64,000 nucleotides of DNA from Microvelia longipes (Eukaryota; Arthropoda; Insecta; Hemiptera; Veliidae): positions 20,082,657 through 20,146,656 of the forward strand of contig JACMZG010001914.1 in assembly GCA_018340805.1 (NCBI GenBank). The letters run 5' to 3'. Of this stretch, positions 32,983 through 43,215 are shown piece after piece. A program made the position numbers and the translations under genes. The notes below the pieces were generated by a model that worked only from the letters and a program-made list of their open reading frames with translations, did not search any database and was not told where the DNA came from. How positions within the stretch are numbered: the first letter of the stretch is position 1; each line of letters opens with the position of its first letter.

Positions 32983-34072
32983 GGAACGAAGGAATTTGTT
33001 CGATAAATACTCATCTGAAACAGTACGTGAAGCGCAAAAATTTATACGAGGGTTTGATTATAAGCTATCGCGAGCATTTATTAAGTTGTATGAAATGGAT
33101 AACAAATTCAAATTGTTTGATGGTAGATCCTATGTACTTGTCCTCGGTGGTGCTCCTGGAGGTTGGATCGGATACATTAATCAAAATTACAAAAATGTAA
33201 ACGTTTGGTCAAATAAAAACATTCCTCATTCACAACCTACCGATAGAACTTACGTTGGAGACATTTTTGAAGAGCATTTCCTTTTTAAAGGCACATACGA
33301 TGTAGTGCTGGCCGACGCTTGCTTCGACGTTAAAGGTAAGGAAGATAACCAAGAGGCGCTTAACGATGATTTGATAAGGAGAGAGGTGTCTATTATGCAT
33401 CAGACTCTGGTTTTTGGTGGTACGTTTGTGCTGAAAATGATGGATACTTTAAAACCCGCTACTGTAAATTTTATAATCAAACTCAGTGAACACTTTAGAG
33501 ACGTCATTGTTTATAAACCTTTTTTTTCTGGTGAATTGAATTCTGAGAAATACTTAATAATGACCGGTTATCGTCTGGGCTCGACGAATGGTGAGAAGGT
33601 CTTTGAGGGTTTATGTAATGTATTGAGAGATCAAATTTATAATATCACTATTACACGTCGGAGACTCGACGATGTAGCAAATAATTCCACTGTGAAGGAC
33701 TCTTCTAATACGCTCCTCGTCGATGGATCAAGGCCGCGATACAGATATATGAATAGCGTTAATCCCAAATTGTATAAAGACTGTACCGTGTCGCTACAGA
33801 GGGAAATAGCGAAGGGTCCAAATGAGGAGAGAAGTTCGGTATCAAAATCTATTGACGTACCAACAGATGATCGTTACGAAGACCCGCTGCGATACAGCAA
33901 TCATAAATTTTTTATTGTGCCATACATCGATGAAAACTACTCTGACGAAGTTGACTTATACTTGAATAACATAGCGAAGGGTTTTGACATCGATAATAAA
34001 CAATTTGGAGTTATCTACGAGATTGATGGAAATAATTTTCTTATTAAATGTGACGAAATTTTCTTATTATAA
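32891..34072 (+). CDS. viral FtsJ-type 2'-O-methyltransferase segment (endogenous viral element)
   Basis: A 393-codon open frame. Residues 1-30 are encoded inside the left inverted repeat. From about residue 31 it is virus-like. The SAM-binding motif LGGAPGG is at residues 85-91. The K-D-K-E tetrad expected of FtsJ/RrmJ cap 2'-O-methyltransferases is readable as Lys65 (RAFIKLYEMD), Asp142 (VVLADAC), Lys182 (TFVLKMMD) and Glu219 (LNSEKYLIM). In nege/virga-like viruses this domain lies between the capping enzyme and the helicase of ORF1. After residue 260 the sequence is not assigned. The catalytic residues look intact although the locus is a fossil. Confidence 0.8.
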   Translation: MVEVQNSFYLRGPFIFMFVHPICIKYSVLKQERRNLFDKYSSETVREAQKFIRGFDYKLSRAFIKLYEMDNKFKLFDGRSYVLVLGGAPGGWIGYINQNYKNVNVWSNKNIPHSQPTDRTYVGDIFEEHFLFKGTYDVVLADACFDVKGKEDNQEALNDDLIRREVSIMHQTLVFGGTFVLKMMDTLKPATVNFIIKLSEHFRDVIVYKPFFSGELNSEKYLIMTGYRLGSTNGEKVFEGLCNVLRDQIYNITITRRRLDDVANNSTVKDSSNTLLVDGSRPRYRYMNSVNPKLYKDCTVSLQREIAKGPNEERSSVSKSIDVPTDDRYEDPLRYSNHKFFIVPYIDENYSDEVDLYLNNIAKGFDIDNKQFGVIYEIDGNNFLIKCDEIFLL

Positions 34073-34343
34073 TTTGAAAGACGTCATTGTTAAATATAAC
34101 GATAAGTATGCTATTGTGACTCCCCCTATGAACGGTGGTCCTTATTATTCATTGGAAAATTATGGTGTCGAAGAATTAGCTTCAACGGAACGTCATAAAA
34201 AATTTGAGAGAGATAATTTGGGCTTAAAATGCTTGCCTAACGACTCTTTTAAGTTTGAAGATGACGATATAATAAGGTACAAACCCACATTTATTGATAA
34301 CCCGGATAATGACAAAATATCAGATGTCGTAATGCTTTATTAG
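34073..34343 (+). pseudogene. viral interdomain segment, frame-shifted
   Basis: The 119-codon frame 33984-34343 overlaps the end of the methyltransferase frame. From about 34060 it appears to be the continuing viral coding frame (FKFEDDDIIRYKPTFIDNPD), ending at TAG 34341-34343. The stop and frame change show that the replicase is no longer a single polyprotein. Confidence 0.55.
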
Positions 34344-34363
34344 AACGATAACAACTGTCTAAA

Positions 34364-35302
34364 ATGATGCAATTGGAAATGTTGGCTGATCATCATGATG
34401 TAATCACGAATAAACTTTATTTCGGCGATATGAAGCACTTTCATAAAGCGTCGGAGTTCCTGGCTAATCGAGCGAATAAAGGATACGGACTTTACGATTG
34501 CGATTCGAGAAGGTGGATTTACCCTCCCAAGACTATTAGAGAGAATTATGGGTGGGCATTTAACGGTTCTAAATTTGTTGAAATTCGCAGCATAAAAGAC
34601 TGCAATTTATCTGGGCTTATCTTAGTTAGTGATTACACACAGATAATGTTAGAAGATCGATTTTACGACATACTCAGTAACTTGGATTTCACCTACTTTA
34701 GATTACCGACGATAGCATTTATTCAAGGAGTACCAGGTAGTGGAAAAACTCATTATATCTGTAATAATGCCGAACCCAATGCTTTAATTTTGACAAGTAC
34801 TAAGGAAGGGGCTATCGAATTCCAAACGATAACGGGTAGGTCAAGAGATCATGTTAGGACTCTGGATTCTTACGTTCTCAATTCTAAGAATATTTACGAA
34901 CACCTTTGGATAGATGAATGTCTAATGAAACATGCTGGTGATGTTTTGTTAGCTATGGCGATTTCTAGAGCAAAATTCGTTCATTTATTGGGAGACCCCG
35001 TTCAAATACTGTATAATTGTAGATCATCTTCAGTTACGGCGAGGTACGGAGATCTCACTGACATAGTCTCGGTTTCTCAATCTCTGTTAAATTCACGTCG
35101 TATCCCACGCGACATAGCTTGTCTCATTAATCCATTGTACGATGGCGACGTTAAGACGACGAATGAGGTACGGCGTAGTATCAAAATAGAGAACGTTGTT
35201 TCACGCATGGAGTGGTTGACTAACAATAAACCCGATCGTAATATAACACGGGCATTAGTTAAGCTTGTTATTAAGTTTGTTCACAACATATTTGAAGGAT
35301 GA
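34364..35302 (+). pseudogene. viral SF1 helicase, N-terminal half
   Basis: A 312-codon frame. Walker A is GVPGSGKTH at residues 122-130. Motif Ia is LILTSTKEGA near 141-150, motif II is LWIDECLMKHAGD (Asp184, Glu185), and motif III is VHLLGDPVQI near 206-215. These belong to the viral superfamily 1 RNA helicase of the alphavirus-like supergroup. The frame ends exactly at the solo LTR insertion, where its TGA is supplied by the first bases of the LTR. The C-terminal half resumes after 36262. Confidence 0.85.
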
Positions 35303-36257
35303 GATCATCCTGAGTTGGGACAATCTCAGGGTCGAGATAACATCCGTAGATGTTTTTAATTACCATGTTCTTTTAGCCTTGAAAGCCTGTAAATGAATGC
35401 GTTGTTATGCCAGTGTGAATGAGTGTGAGTGAAACCCGTGAATTTAACATGTCCAATTAGATTATGCTTCAATGAGCACACGTGCCGATAGGATTGGTCT
35501 TCTGGAAGGGGTATACCACCCTTGGCTATTTAAGCTAGCTCTGGAGACCAATCGAGAGAGTTGCAAGCAGTGATAGAGTAGAGATAGAAGAGTTATTAAG
35601 TAGTAACAGATCAGTAATGAATCGTCAAGAAGTGATAGAAGAGTTATTAGAGTAGTAACAAATCAGTTAAAGAGTATTAGAGTAGTAACAGATAAGTAAT
35701 GAATCGAGAGTAGTGATAAGAGAGTCATAGAGAGTTCTCGATCAGTAATGAATCGTCAAGAAGTGATAGAAGAGTTATTAGAGTAGTAACAAATCAGTTA
35801 AAGAGTATTAGAGTAGTAACAGATAAGTAATGAATCGAGAGTAGTGATAAGAGAGTTCTCGATCAGTAATGAATCGTCGAGAAGTGATAGAAGAGTTATT
35901 AAAGTAGTAACAATACAGTAATCAAAGAGTCATTTAATAGTAAGGTTTCAGTAACCAATTAGTATCAGCTTGAGAATCGAGTAAGAGATAAGATGCTCCT
36001 CACCTTTATCGTCGCAGCGACCTGTAAGTAATTTATTATAGTAATTTATTATAGTAATTTACATTTGTAGGTGCATAGTAATTTATTAACTTATAAACTG
36101 ACTGATCTTACCTAGACCTGTTAAGCATACCTGATACCATTAAATATATATGTCAGCTTACATTTATCAATAAACGTATTAACTCTGGATGCTACTTATG
36201 TTTTCTGATTAACACCCTGATATCTTTCAGACTTCACTAGGCCAGGATTCCTAGTCA
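35300..36257 (+). mobile_element. solo LTR (958 bp) inserted in the helicase gene
   Basis: Flanked by a perfect 5-bp duplication AAGGA (35295-35299 and 36258-36262). It starts TGAGATCATCC and ends CCTAGTCA, so it has TG...CA ends. It carries a TATTTAAG promoter-like box near 35527 and AATAAA near 36171, consistent with plus orientation. About three copies of a unit of roughly 120-130 bases (AATGAATCGTCAAGAAGTGA) fill 35610-35930. No internal coding region remains, as expected after LTR-LTR recombination. Confidence 0.85.
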
Positions 36258-36262
36258 AAGGA

Positions 36263-36891
36263 ATCCCCTTTTTCTGTGGGGTTCCGGATTGGCCATCCGG
36301 TGTGAGTTCACCCAAAGCCCCACGGTTAAACGTAACAAAGATATAAAGTTGTTAACATTCTGTCAGGATGAGAAGGATACGCTTGTTAAGGCTGGTTATG
36401 ATGCTTCTACAGTACACGAGTTCCAGGGTAAACAGAGCAACCATATAATAATTATAAGACTCAATGCAATCGCCACGACAACTGTATTTTCTTATCAGGC
36501 TCACCAAGTGGTTGCAGCTTCTAGGCACAGGAAGACTTTAACATATGTCACGTTAATGCTTGGCGCTTTCGTCGATTTTTTGAAAACGTTAGTCACCGAA
36601 TCTCAATTGGATGACGTCTACGTCAACGAGAATTTTAAAGGAGGAGCTTCTATATTAAAACCGAGACATCGTGTGACTATTAATACTGATCAGGCTGAAT
36701 TTGGGTTTGTTAGCACTATACATCATACTAACAAGTATCATCCTCAAACTACTAGTGTTATAGATTTTTATACCCGTGATAGTGACGCTATAGTTTTTAA
36801 GCAAATGTTTGAGATACCAGCATTTGAGGATGTTATGCCCGGCGAATCCACCATATGTTTTAATACACTGTATTTAATACATATTGGGTGA
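36263..36891 (+). pseudogene. viral SF1 helicase, C-terminal half and linker
   Basis: The open frame (from about 36289) carries motif V as STVHEFQGKQ (residues 40-49) and motif VI as VVAASRHRKTLTY (74-86), completing the SF1 helicase core. A further 100 residues correspond to the region between helicase and polymerase in the replicase, and no RdRp motif is reached. The frame ends inside the right inverted repeat. It is offset by one base from the N-terminal half across the LTR insertion, so there is at least one indel as well. Confidence 0.82.
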
Positions 36892-37078
36892 ACAAACATA
36901 AATATAAAAGGGCCCCCAAGATAAAAAGAATTTTGTACCTCTACCATGAGATGTTGACTCCTCGAAGTCTGCAGGGCAAGAGAGCGATTCTAATAATTAA
37001 TCTTTGAGATTCGCCTCTGGTGGCGTTTAGATGAACTAAAGTAAAACTATTAAAATGTCTAATTTAATACACCTGACA
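36856..37078 (-). repeat. right terminal inverted repeat (223 bp)
   Basis: Inverted copy of 32760-32982. Followed by AAAT at 37079-37082. Confidence 0.95.
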
Positions 37079-37082
37079 AAAT

Positions 37083-37574
37083 TTGTACCGGAGTGTCGCG
37101 CTTATGTCCTTGGCTTTTATTCTAGGTTGCGGTTAAAAAGCACATCTTAAGATGAAGAAGATCAAGAAGGTATCGGCGTCGGCATTTTTCTTTATTCCAT
37201 GCTTTTTCGTCAAAGTTTTAGTCGACTATGTCGAATTTATTTTATAATTTATGTATCTAGAGTTTGCTATACGTTCAGGAGCATATCCTGTTTTTTCTTT
37301 TATAGCTGTTGAGAAATGAGTTTGCATTACATACATAAAGCAACAAAATACATAAGCAATTTTTAGCATTTTATGCCGTCACTTCTCATAATTGAGGTAA
37401 GCCGACTTCCTGCCCTTTTATAGCCAACTATTTCTAGTTTTAAGCATATTTGTTGATGTCTAAGCCTATTTACTTCACGTCTAAACCCTCCTATCATGTT
37501 AAATTATGTAACGAATGCTACATACTCTAGGATACTGTTTCAGGCGTAACGAGCCAGTCTCGTCAAGCTGTGTC
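37083..37574. other. unassigned sequence right of the viral element
   Basis: The first few codons after the right repeat could continue the interrupted env frame of element 3, after which nothing env-like is visible. The rest is non-coding as far as I can see. Confidence 0.4.
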
Positions 37575-37744
37575 GTCAGGATAACGTCTAGTCAAGTTAT
37601 CGTCCAGGTTGTATGTCGAGTTATCGTCAGGATAACGTCTAGTCAAGTTATCGTCCAGGGTGTATGTTGGGTTGTCGTCAGGACAACGTCTAGTTGGATT
37701 ATTCGTCAGGGTGTACGTCAAGTTGTCGTCAGTGAACGTCAAGC
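37575..37744 (+). repeat. 51-bp minisatellite, 3.3 copies
   Basis: Units start at 37575, 37626, 37677 and 37728 with GTCAGGATAACGTCTAGT. The exact 51-base period leaves an open frame through the array (37515-37784), which I regard as a by-product. Confidence 0.9.
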
Positions 37745-38506
37745 CTACAGTCTGGCTTATTGTACTCGAAAAGCTAGACTTTGAGAGTCGTGATTTATAA
37801 AGACTTTAATTTACTATTCTCTAGTACTTATCACTACTTTATACGACAAAGACAGAACTATTATTACATATAATTTACTCTTAATATTACAATTTGATTT
37901 TATCGAAAGATATTGTTCTAGCCTGGTAGTCTGTGGTCGGTTTATGGCCAAAATCGACCCCAGCGTCCTCGCCATATATATCTTAAGAAGCAACAAAATA
38001 AAATTTCTTTACGGGTTTAAACTCCCAGCTGTGAAGCACTATTTGTTCATAAAAAAATTTAGTATTGGTGGTCTTACTTTAAGATATATTATAATTTGAA
38101 AAACACTCATAGAATTTATTTTTTTGTATTTCTTATTTTCCACATTATAGAGCATGAAAATAAATTAATTGTGTTCTGACTTTTATTTCTTTTATTTTTA
38201 GTTTTTTTACAGCTAGCCAAGGTACAAATTATTATTAATCCCCACAAGGAATAAGGATTATGCCACTATTATTTCTGAATCCAAATTTCTTCTAAGGTCA
38301 GATAACGATATGATCGAACCATTTGTACATAAACCATGGTTTATGTACAAAACAGCGTGTGTACCAGTGTGTCCACATTAATTATTATCATCATACAAAG
38401 CACAATGTGAAAAGAATATAATCCTTAAATAAAACTCTAAGCCTTGCAAGTTCACGAAGGTTAACATCGTAAAAAATGACGTACAATATATTACAGAGAT
38501 TATAAC
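37745..38506. other. no gene seen
   Basis: AT-rich sequence without motifs. A short inverted repeat GGTTTATGTACAAA occurs near 38322-38350 (ACATAAACCATGGTTTATGT). Confidence 0.45.
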
Positions 38507-38516
38507 TTGATATATA

Positions 38517-38563
<47 letters not shown>

Positions 38564-38615
38564 TGTGTGTGTGTGTGTGTGTGTGTGTATTTATATGTGT
38601 GTGAGTGTGTATTTC
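38507..38615 (+). repeat. (TA)n(TG)n compound microsatellite
   Basis: TATA units to about 38550, then TG units to about 38588 with one TT interruption. Confidence 0.95.
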
Positions 38616-40246
38616 TATCTTTCGAACGGATTAATATGTTTGAATCAAACTTAGTACCAATATATAGTACCCTATTAAAATCCAGGTTCTTGTGGCGTTA
38701 TTACCCCGGTTAGTCAGTTATTAACCCTGCTGAGTCAGTTACAAGTAGTGCTTGATAATTGAGTAACCGGATCCTAAAGCATTAAACGGATTGTTTAACA
38801 CGGAAACACGGATTCCAAAGCAAATTCGTCCGACATGCGGACCACCGCGCCAGAATTATTTTTGTAAATATGTGATAATTTTTTTTTAATTATGTTTGAA
38901 TCATTATCTTTTGTAAAGCTCTTTTTCATTTTCAGTTTAGTTCTGTAGAGCATATGAACCCTATCTGCTATACCCTATATGATGGGCTACATATTTTATA
39001 TGTAGCCTATCCATGATGCCCTAGATCCCTGAAGATGTCCACAGTGGTAGCGGAACGTCGAATTCTTCACGTCATTGTCGCGGTCACCACTGGAAGTTAG
39101 TTTCTTTACCGGGTGATCTATAACGACGCACGCTTACATCACAATGAGCCGTCAAGTTTAAGTTTTACGTTCGTATTATTTAAGTTTCATGTGTTAAAGA
39201 TGGGTATAAACTATGTTTCAGGACTATTTGTTTTCTTTAGTTACGTTCAAATATTTAATTCAATATTGAAATTTGGTTCCAGTTATCATTATTTTATTAA
39301 TCTGCACGCCCTTGTGGTTGATCGATACGATTTTCAACATGTTTTCGACAATTTATTTTCAATTTAAATTTGTACATACATAACTGCTGTTCATATTTTG
39401 AATGTATTAATTAATGAAAATTGGAACAATTATGATTATTTGTTTTCAAAAACAAAGAGGTAATCAGTTTATAATAAAAGAAGTATGTATATCAACTTTT
39501 AAGGTGTGGAATATTAGTAACTTTGTAGATAAGTTGCTTAAGTCACTTCTATGCTTTGCGTCAGCTTATAATTGAAGTGAAATATCAATATCTTCCTTTC
39601 ATTCTTATCATCTGGAAGACATGTATGCAAGCTTTTTTAACTAATAAAGAATGCATAGCGACATTGGCATCAGATGAATGAACTTTATACATACATAATG
39701 TTGGATGTTAATGTCATTTACTTAATTTATGTTCAATTCTACTAACGAGAGAATTATCTGAAGTCTGAACTTCCTGACTGCGAAGCAATGCCCACCCAAG
39801 AAAATCAAGTTTCATCGTGGGGAAGACTTCAAGAGCATTTGTCGCAACCTTCATGATGCTAATATTCCATTTTTAAAGGGATTTTAACCTGTATTAAACT
39901 TCTTTTTATTGTTACAATTTAAAAACGTATTCAGAACCACTCTGCTCAAGAAGAACCAAAAACACATTTATCAAGATATTTTACAGAACGATTTAGCTAT
40001 CCTGGGGATTCGCAACAGTGTGAACGCAACAGAGGTTTTCTGTAAAACAAGAAAAAATGAATTTGGAATTGATAAAAGAAAATGTATGAATGTTCTTTTG
40101 CAGTTATAATAAAATTACATAAAGCCAGAATGTCATGGCACAAAAATATTATTCTTAGTTTTTTGAACAGGATAAAAACCGAACCCTTTATTTAAAACTA
40201 AAATAATCCTTGATGTCATAGCTACTAAGACCATATTCTCTTTTCT
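38616..40246. other. no gene seen; possible Penelope-like 3' signature near 39029
   Basis: Frames at 39113-39367 and 39909-40109 have no recognisable domain. The phrase CCTGAAGATGTCC with GGAACGTCG about 20 bases later (39029-39062) resembles the terminal signature of Penelope-like elements, but no RT or GIY-YIG sequence is nearby. Confidence 0.3.
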
Positions 40247-40700
40247 GAAAACTTCGACCATTTCCTATTAAGCTATTTTCCAAGTATTGGACAGTTTTAA
40301 CAAACGCTAGCAAGAATGAAATTGCGATACAAGAATCAAAACTGAAGACATTCAACTAAAAAGAAGACGATCAGTTCAATGGCGTTAGAAAAGCTATGGA
40401 TTAGCACAATACACAATTTATTTCATCTATCAGGAATACTAACTTTGCAGATAGTTTGAATCTTACAATTCTCAGTGATACCCAGTAATTAAAGGTAACA
40501 GTGATAACAAATACAATTTAAGCGATATTTTGGAAACTCTTCTACTTAAAGATGCAGGAAATAAAGAGAAATAATTTAGAGTCCTCTAAAAGACTTAGCT
40601 CTTTGAAAATAGCTGGCCAAAAGGACACAATAGTTTCCTTACAGCTTTAACGATCAGAGAACCTAAAAGGTTCTTCGCTCTAGAGAATCTATACAGAGGT
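40247..40700 (+). repeat. interspersed repeat, uninterrupted copy
   Basis: Matches the two parts of the repeat at 48675-48795 and 50325-50590 (for example CCAAGTATTGGACAGTTTTA and GGATCAGAGAACCTAAAA). It has no coding content. Its type is unknown. Confidence 0.7.
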
Positions 40701-40789
40701 CTTTGTTATCTAAATCTGTCTTCAGCCTTTGAAGTAACAAAAGTAGGTCGCTGGGGGAAAGAGGAAATTCTGTCAGTGGCTCAAAAAAT

Positions 40790-41100
40790 AGGCTGACCGG
40801 GGTAGCAAAAGCAGCCCTTCATGCCAACAAAGAAATTTTGACGTATAAAGACCCCTTGAAATCTCAAAACGTAATTTTAGAAAGAAGATTCGTTGATGGG
40901 AAACCTGGTTATAATTTAGGGAATTAAATAGCCCGAAACAGTCTTTAGAAGAATCAATCCTACCTTTTTCAGACAGAGTAACCGAATTAGGGCAAAGGGC
41001 AGTTTTCGAATCTCACGAACATTCTACTGACCAATAAATTATACTAGTATTAGACCACAAAGACGCAATAGTCTTAGCGTCCTACCTGTTCAGAACATAA
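40790..41100 (+). pseudogene. gag: gypsy gag fragment
   Basis: With indels and stops the plus strand reads FADRV-like Gag sequence: ESILPFSDRVTELGQRAVFE near 40950-41010 and DHKDAIVLASYL near 41053-41090. This parallels the gag at 3-215 of this window (NVLAFADRVTDLGYRAV, KHREALVLAAYL). It is a distant copy of the same Gag family. Confidence 0.6.
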
Positions 41101-41237
41101 TATTTCTTTTATCAGCAAGAATCCGTTGATTTGTATTGTTAAACTAAAACTAAGCACGCTTCCACAACATGGTAGCAGAGCGTGGTTTATAAGATTATAA
41201 TAAATAAAAGTAAGACAAATACAATATCGCGTCAAAA

Positions 41238-41519
41238 TTGAGACGACAAACAATGTCAGATAAACTACAAGAAGAATTACAACGTTTATCCGGACCACCA
41301 GCAAACAATTACACCTTTGTGGATTCTGTACCTGTCGACTTAGAAAAAAACGACAATAACAGTGACAATGATAGTTGGAACTCCAATCCTCCTTCACCAG
41401 TACCTATGAACTATAAGGACAAACCTACAACTCAAGACAAGTACGTCCAGACTCGCTATTGCTTACCAGAGCACAACGAACGAGATTACGAAAGAGCAGA
41501 ATACCCTTATCCTACTTGA
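41238..41519 (+). CDS. small hydrophilic ORF after the PBS-like site
   Basis: A 93-codon frame. From the Met at residue 6 it reads as an acidic, Asn/Pro/Tyr-rich protein (NDNNSDNDSWNSNPPSPVP) without known domain. Its place just after the PBS-like site suggests a Gag N-terminus, but sequence alone does not show that. Confidence 0.3.
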   Translation: MRRQTMSDKLQEELQRLSGPPANNYTFVDSVPVDLEKNDNNSDNDSWNSNPPSPVPMNYKDKPTTQDKYVQTRYCLPEHNERDYERAEYPYPT

Positions 41520-41736
41520 AAGGTAGACCCAATTAGCTTAAAAAAATCCTCTTACCTAATGTGTATGGTTGATAGTCATTATGAAGAGTTAGAAGCTAGT
41601 GAATATTTCATTGAATTAAAAGACGAAAGTAGTATTGATACTATATAATCTTATATTACTTAACTTCCGTCATCCGAACAACCTCATAATCGTCATTTTC
41701 ATAATGAAAATTCGCTAAAAGGTATGGAGATATTTA

Positions 41737-41910
41737 AATAAACATTGAAATCTATAAATTGGGATCAAATGTTCATGAATGGTAATTTCAACCAACAAGT
41801 AGAAAAATTCACGACCACGGTTAAAAATTGTTTTGACCACTCTTTTCCCATTAGAAAGAAGTATGTTAAACGAAAGGATAAACAACCATGGTATATGAGG
41901 AGATGGGTAT
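41737..41910 (+). pseudogene. LINE endonuclease-RT linker fragment
   Basis: The frame reads LKSINWDQMFMNGNFNQQ, then NCFDHSFPIRKKYVKRK and QPWYMRRW, the segment between endonuclease and RT of jockey/RTE-like non-LTR elements. It ends at a stop after RRW. Neither the endonuclease nor the RT core is next to it. Confidence 0.65.
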
Positions 41911-42374
41911 AATGAAAGATCATCTAAAGCATATATTTGACTTAAACCAAGGAACAGAAAACATGTTTAAAGATAGAGAAACAGAAGAACAACAGATTTC
42001 TTCCTTGATTCCTAAGTAGAAGTCATTAATAGCTCATCTCAAGTTGAAAACAATTGAAGAAAGAGAGGCTCAATCATTCAATGATCCAAACTAAATACTA
42101 TTAAAATCAATAATGAGAAATACTGACATTATGATTAATATTTAATCAAAACTTAATGAATTATTGACACGGAACAAATTAGAATTATTACAGGAATTAA
42201 TCAAGTCCAATATCGGGGAACCAATCTCTATTACAAAACCTGTAATACACAAATCGCAGCATCACTTCAATGTTGGCAACAGTGTTGCAACGCAAGGAAA
42301 TTTATTTAATATTTTTATTTCACTTAACGTCACGATTTTTATAATTTGTTGTCAGTATTAAAATAGACGTAAAA
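41911..42374 (+). other. coiled-coil and membrane-segment remnant
   Basis: In several frames this reads Leu/Lys/Glu-rich coiled-coil-like sequence. The frame 42164-42361 ends with a hydrophobic run (LFNIFISLNVTIFIICC), which would fit an env-like membrane anchor. I cannot assign it to a family. Confidence 0.3.
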
Positions 42375-42479
42375 GAGAATTCTATTCTTAAACTAAAATT
42401 AAGCACGCTTCCACAACCAAGTGGAATATCGGTGTACCAAATAGAAACTTTTTTTTCCTATTCCCTGGACCTCAAAAAG

Positions 42480-43215
42480 AGGATTGAGCAGACAAAAAGT
42501 TCAAAAATTGCGAAATAGAGCGAATCCAAGCATTTTAGGGCTTTTTTTTCGTTTTGCCACATTGTTCAGCAACTAGATAACAGATTGTATATTAACAGTA
42601 TTCTGCTTAAAGATACAACCGTCCTGAAAAATTTGATACCAATAACATTACATAGTCATTTTAGATAAGACACTTATGGCCTCATGAAATAGTCAAAAAT
42701 CTGCGAAAAACACCATTTTTAGGATGTTTATACACGTTTTACGCTATTGCTCCTAAACTAGAAAACGGAGAGAACATTGACTATGCTCCGCTTAAACCCT
42801 ATATTCTACTGAAAAGTTTATTACCAATTACATCAAATAGTCCTTTTAGATAAGGCACTTTTTGGCCTTCAGAAAAATAAGCGAAAATGAAGCAAAAACT
42901 AAGAATATCATGGTGTCATGGCACGTAACACTGCTCCCAAATTAGAACGGAGCGTATATTGACAATTCTCGGCTTAAACAGTAGACTTCACTAAACAATT
43001 TGGTACCAAATACATTAAATAGTCTTTTTAGATAAGGCACTCATGGCTCTCTGAAAATCTCCACATTTTACTCTATATCTCCTAAACTAGGCAACGGAGC
43101 GAACATTGACTATGCTCCGCTTAAACACTAGACTTTACTAAACATTTCGGTAGCAATGACGTTACATAGTCAATTTAGATAAGGTACTTACGGACCTTAG
43201 AAAGTACACAAAATT
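42480..43215 (+). repeat. satellite of about 150-190-bp units, four copies
   Basis: The landmark ATAGTCxTTTTAGATAAGGCAC recurs at about 42652, 42837, 43018 and 43168, and GAACATTGACTATGCTCCGCTTAA recurs between. Units are diverged by about 20%. No coding. Confidence 0.85.

Larger units (their letters stand above)
32756..37082. mobile_element. inverted-repeat element carrying RNA-virus genes
   Basis: 32760-32982 and 36856-37078 are inverted copies of equal length (223 bp) with only a handful of mismatches. The outer ends read TGTCAGGTGTATT. AAAT precedes the left end (32756-32759) and follows the right end (37079-37082), which fits a 4-bp target duplication. The interior (32983-36855, less the solo LTR) is RNA-virus replicase sequence with FtsJ and helicase domains. 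No transposase is present. The unit interrupts env of element 3. Whether it moves as a transposon is inference. Confidence 0.8.
41130..42412 (+). mobile_element. remnant of a small LTR-like element
   Basis: AAGCACGCTTCCACAAC occurs at 41152-41168 and again at 42395-42411, each preceded by a related TTAAACTAAAA stretch. The first copy is followed by TGGTAGCAGAGCGTGG, which looks like a primer binding site. This suggests LTR ends around a 1.2-kb interior. Only about 35 bases match, so the call is tentative. Confidence 0.4.

Noticed and set aside
36856..37078. Right inverted repeat as part of the virus genome (viral terminal hairpin)
   Set aside because: The same sequence flanks the left side outside the viral domains, and the viral segment is an internal slice of ORF1, so the repeats cannot be the virus's own termini.
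38507..38713. 68-codon frame over the TA/TG microsatellite
   Set aside because: Microsatellite translation.
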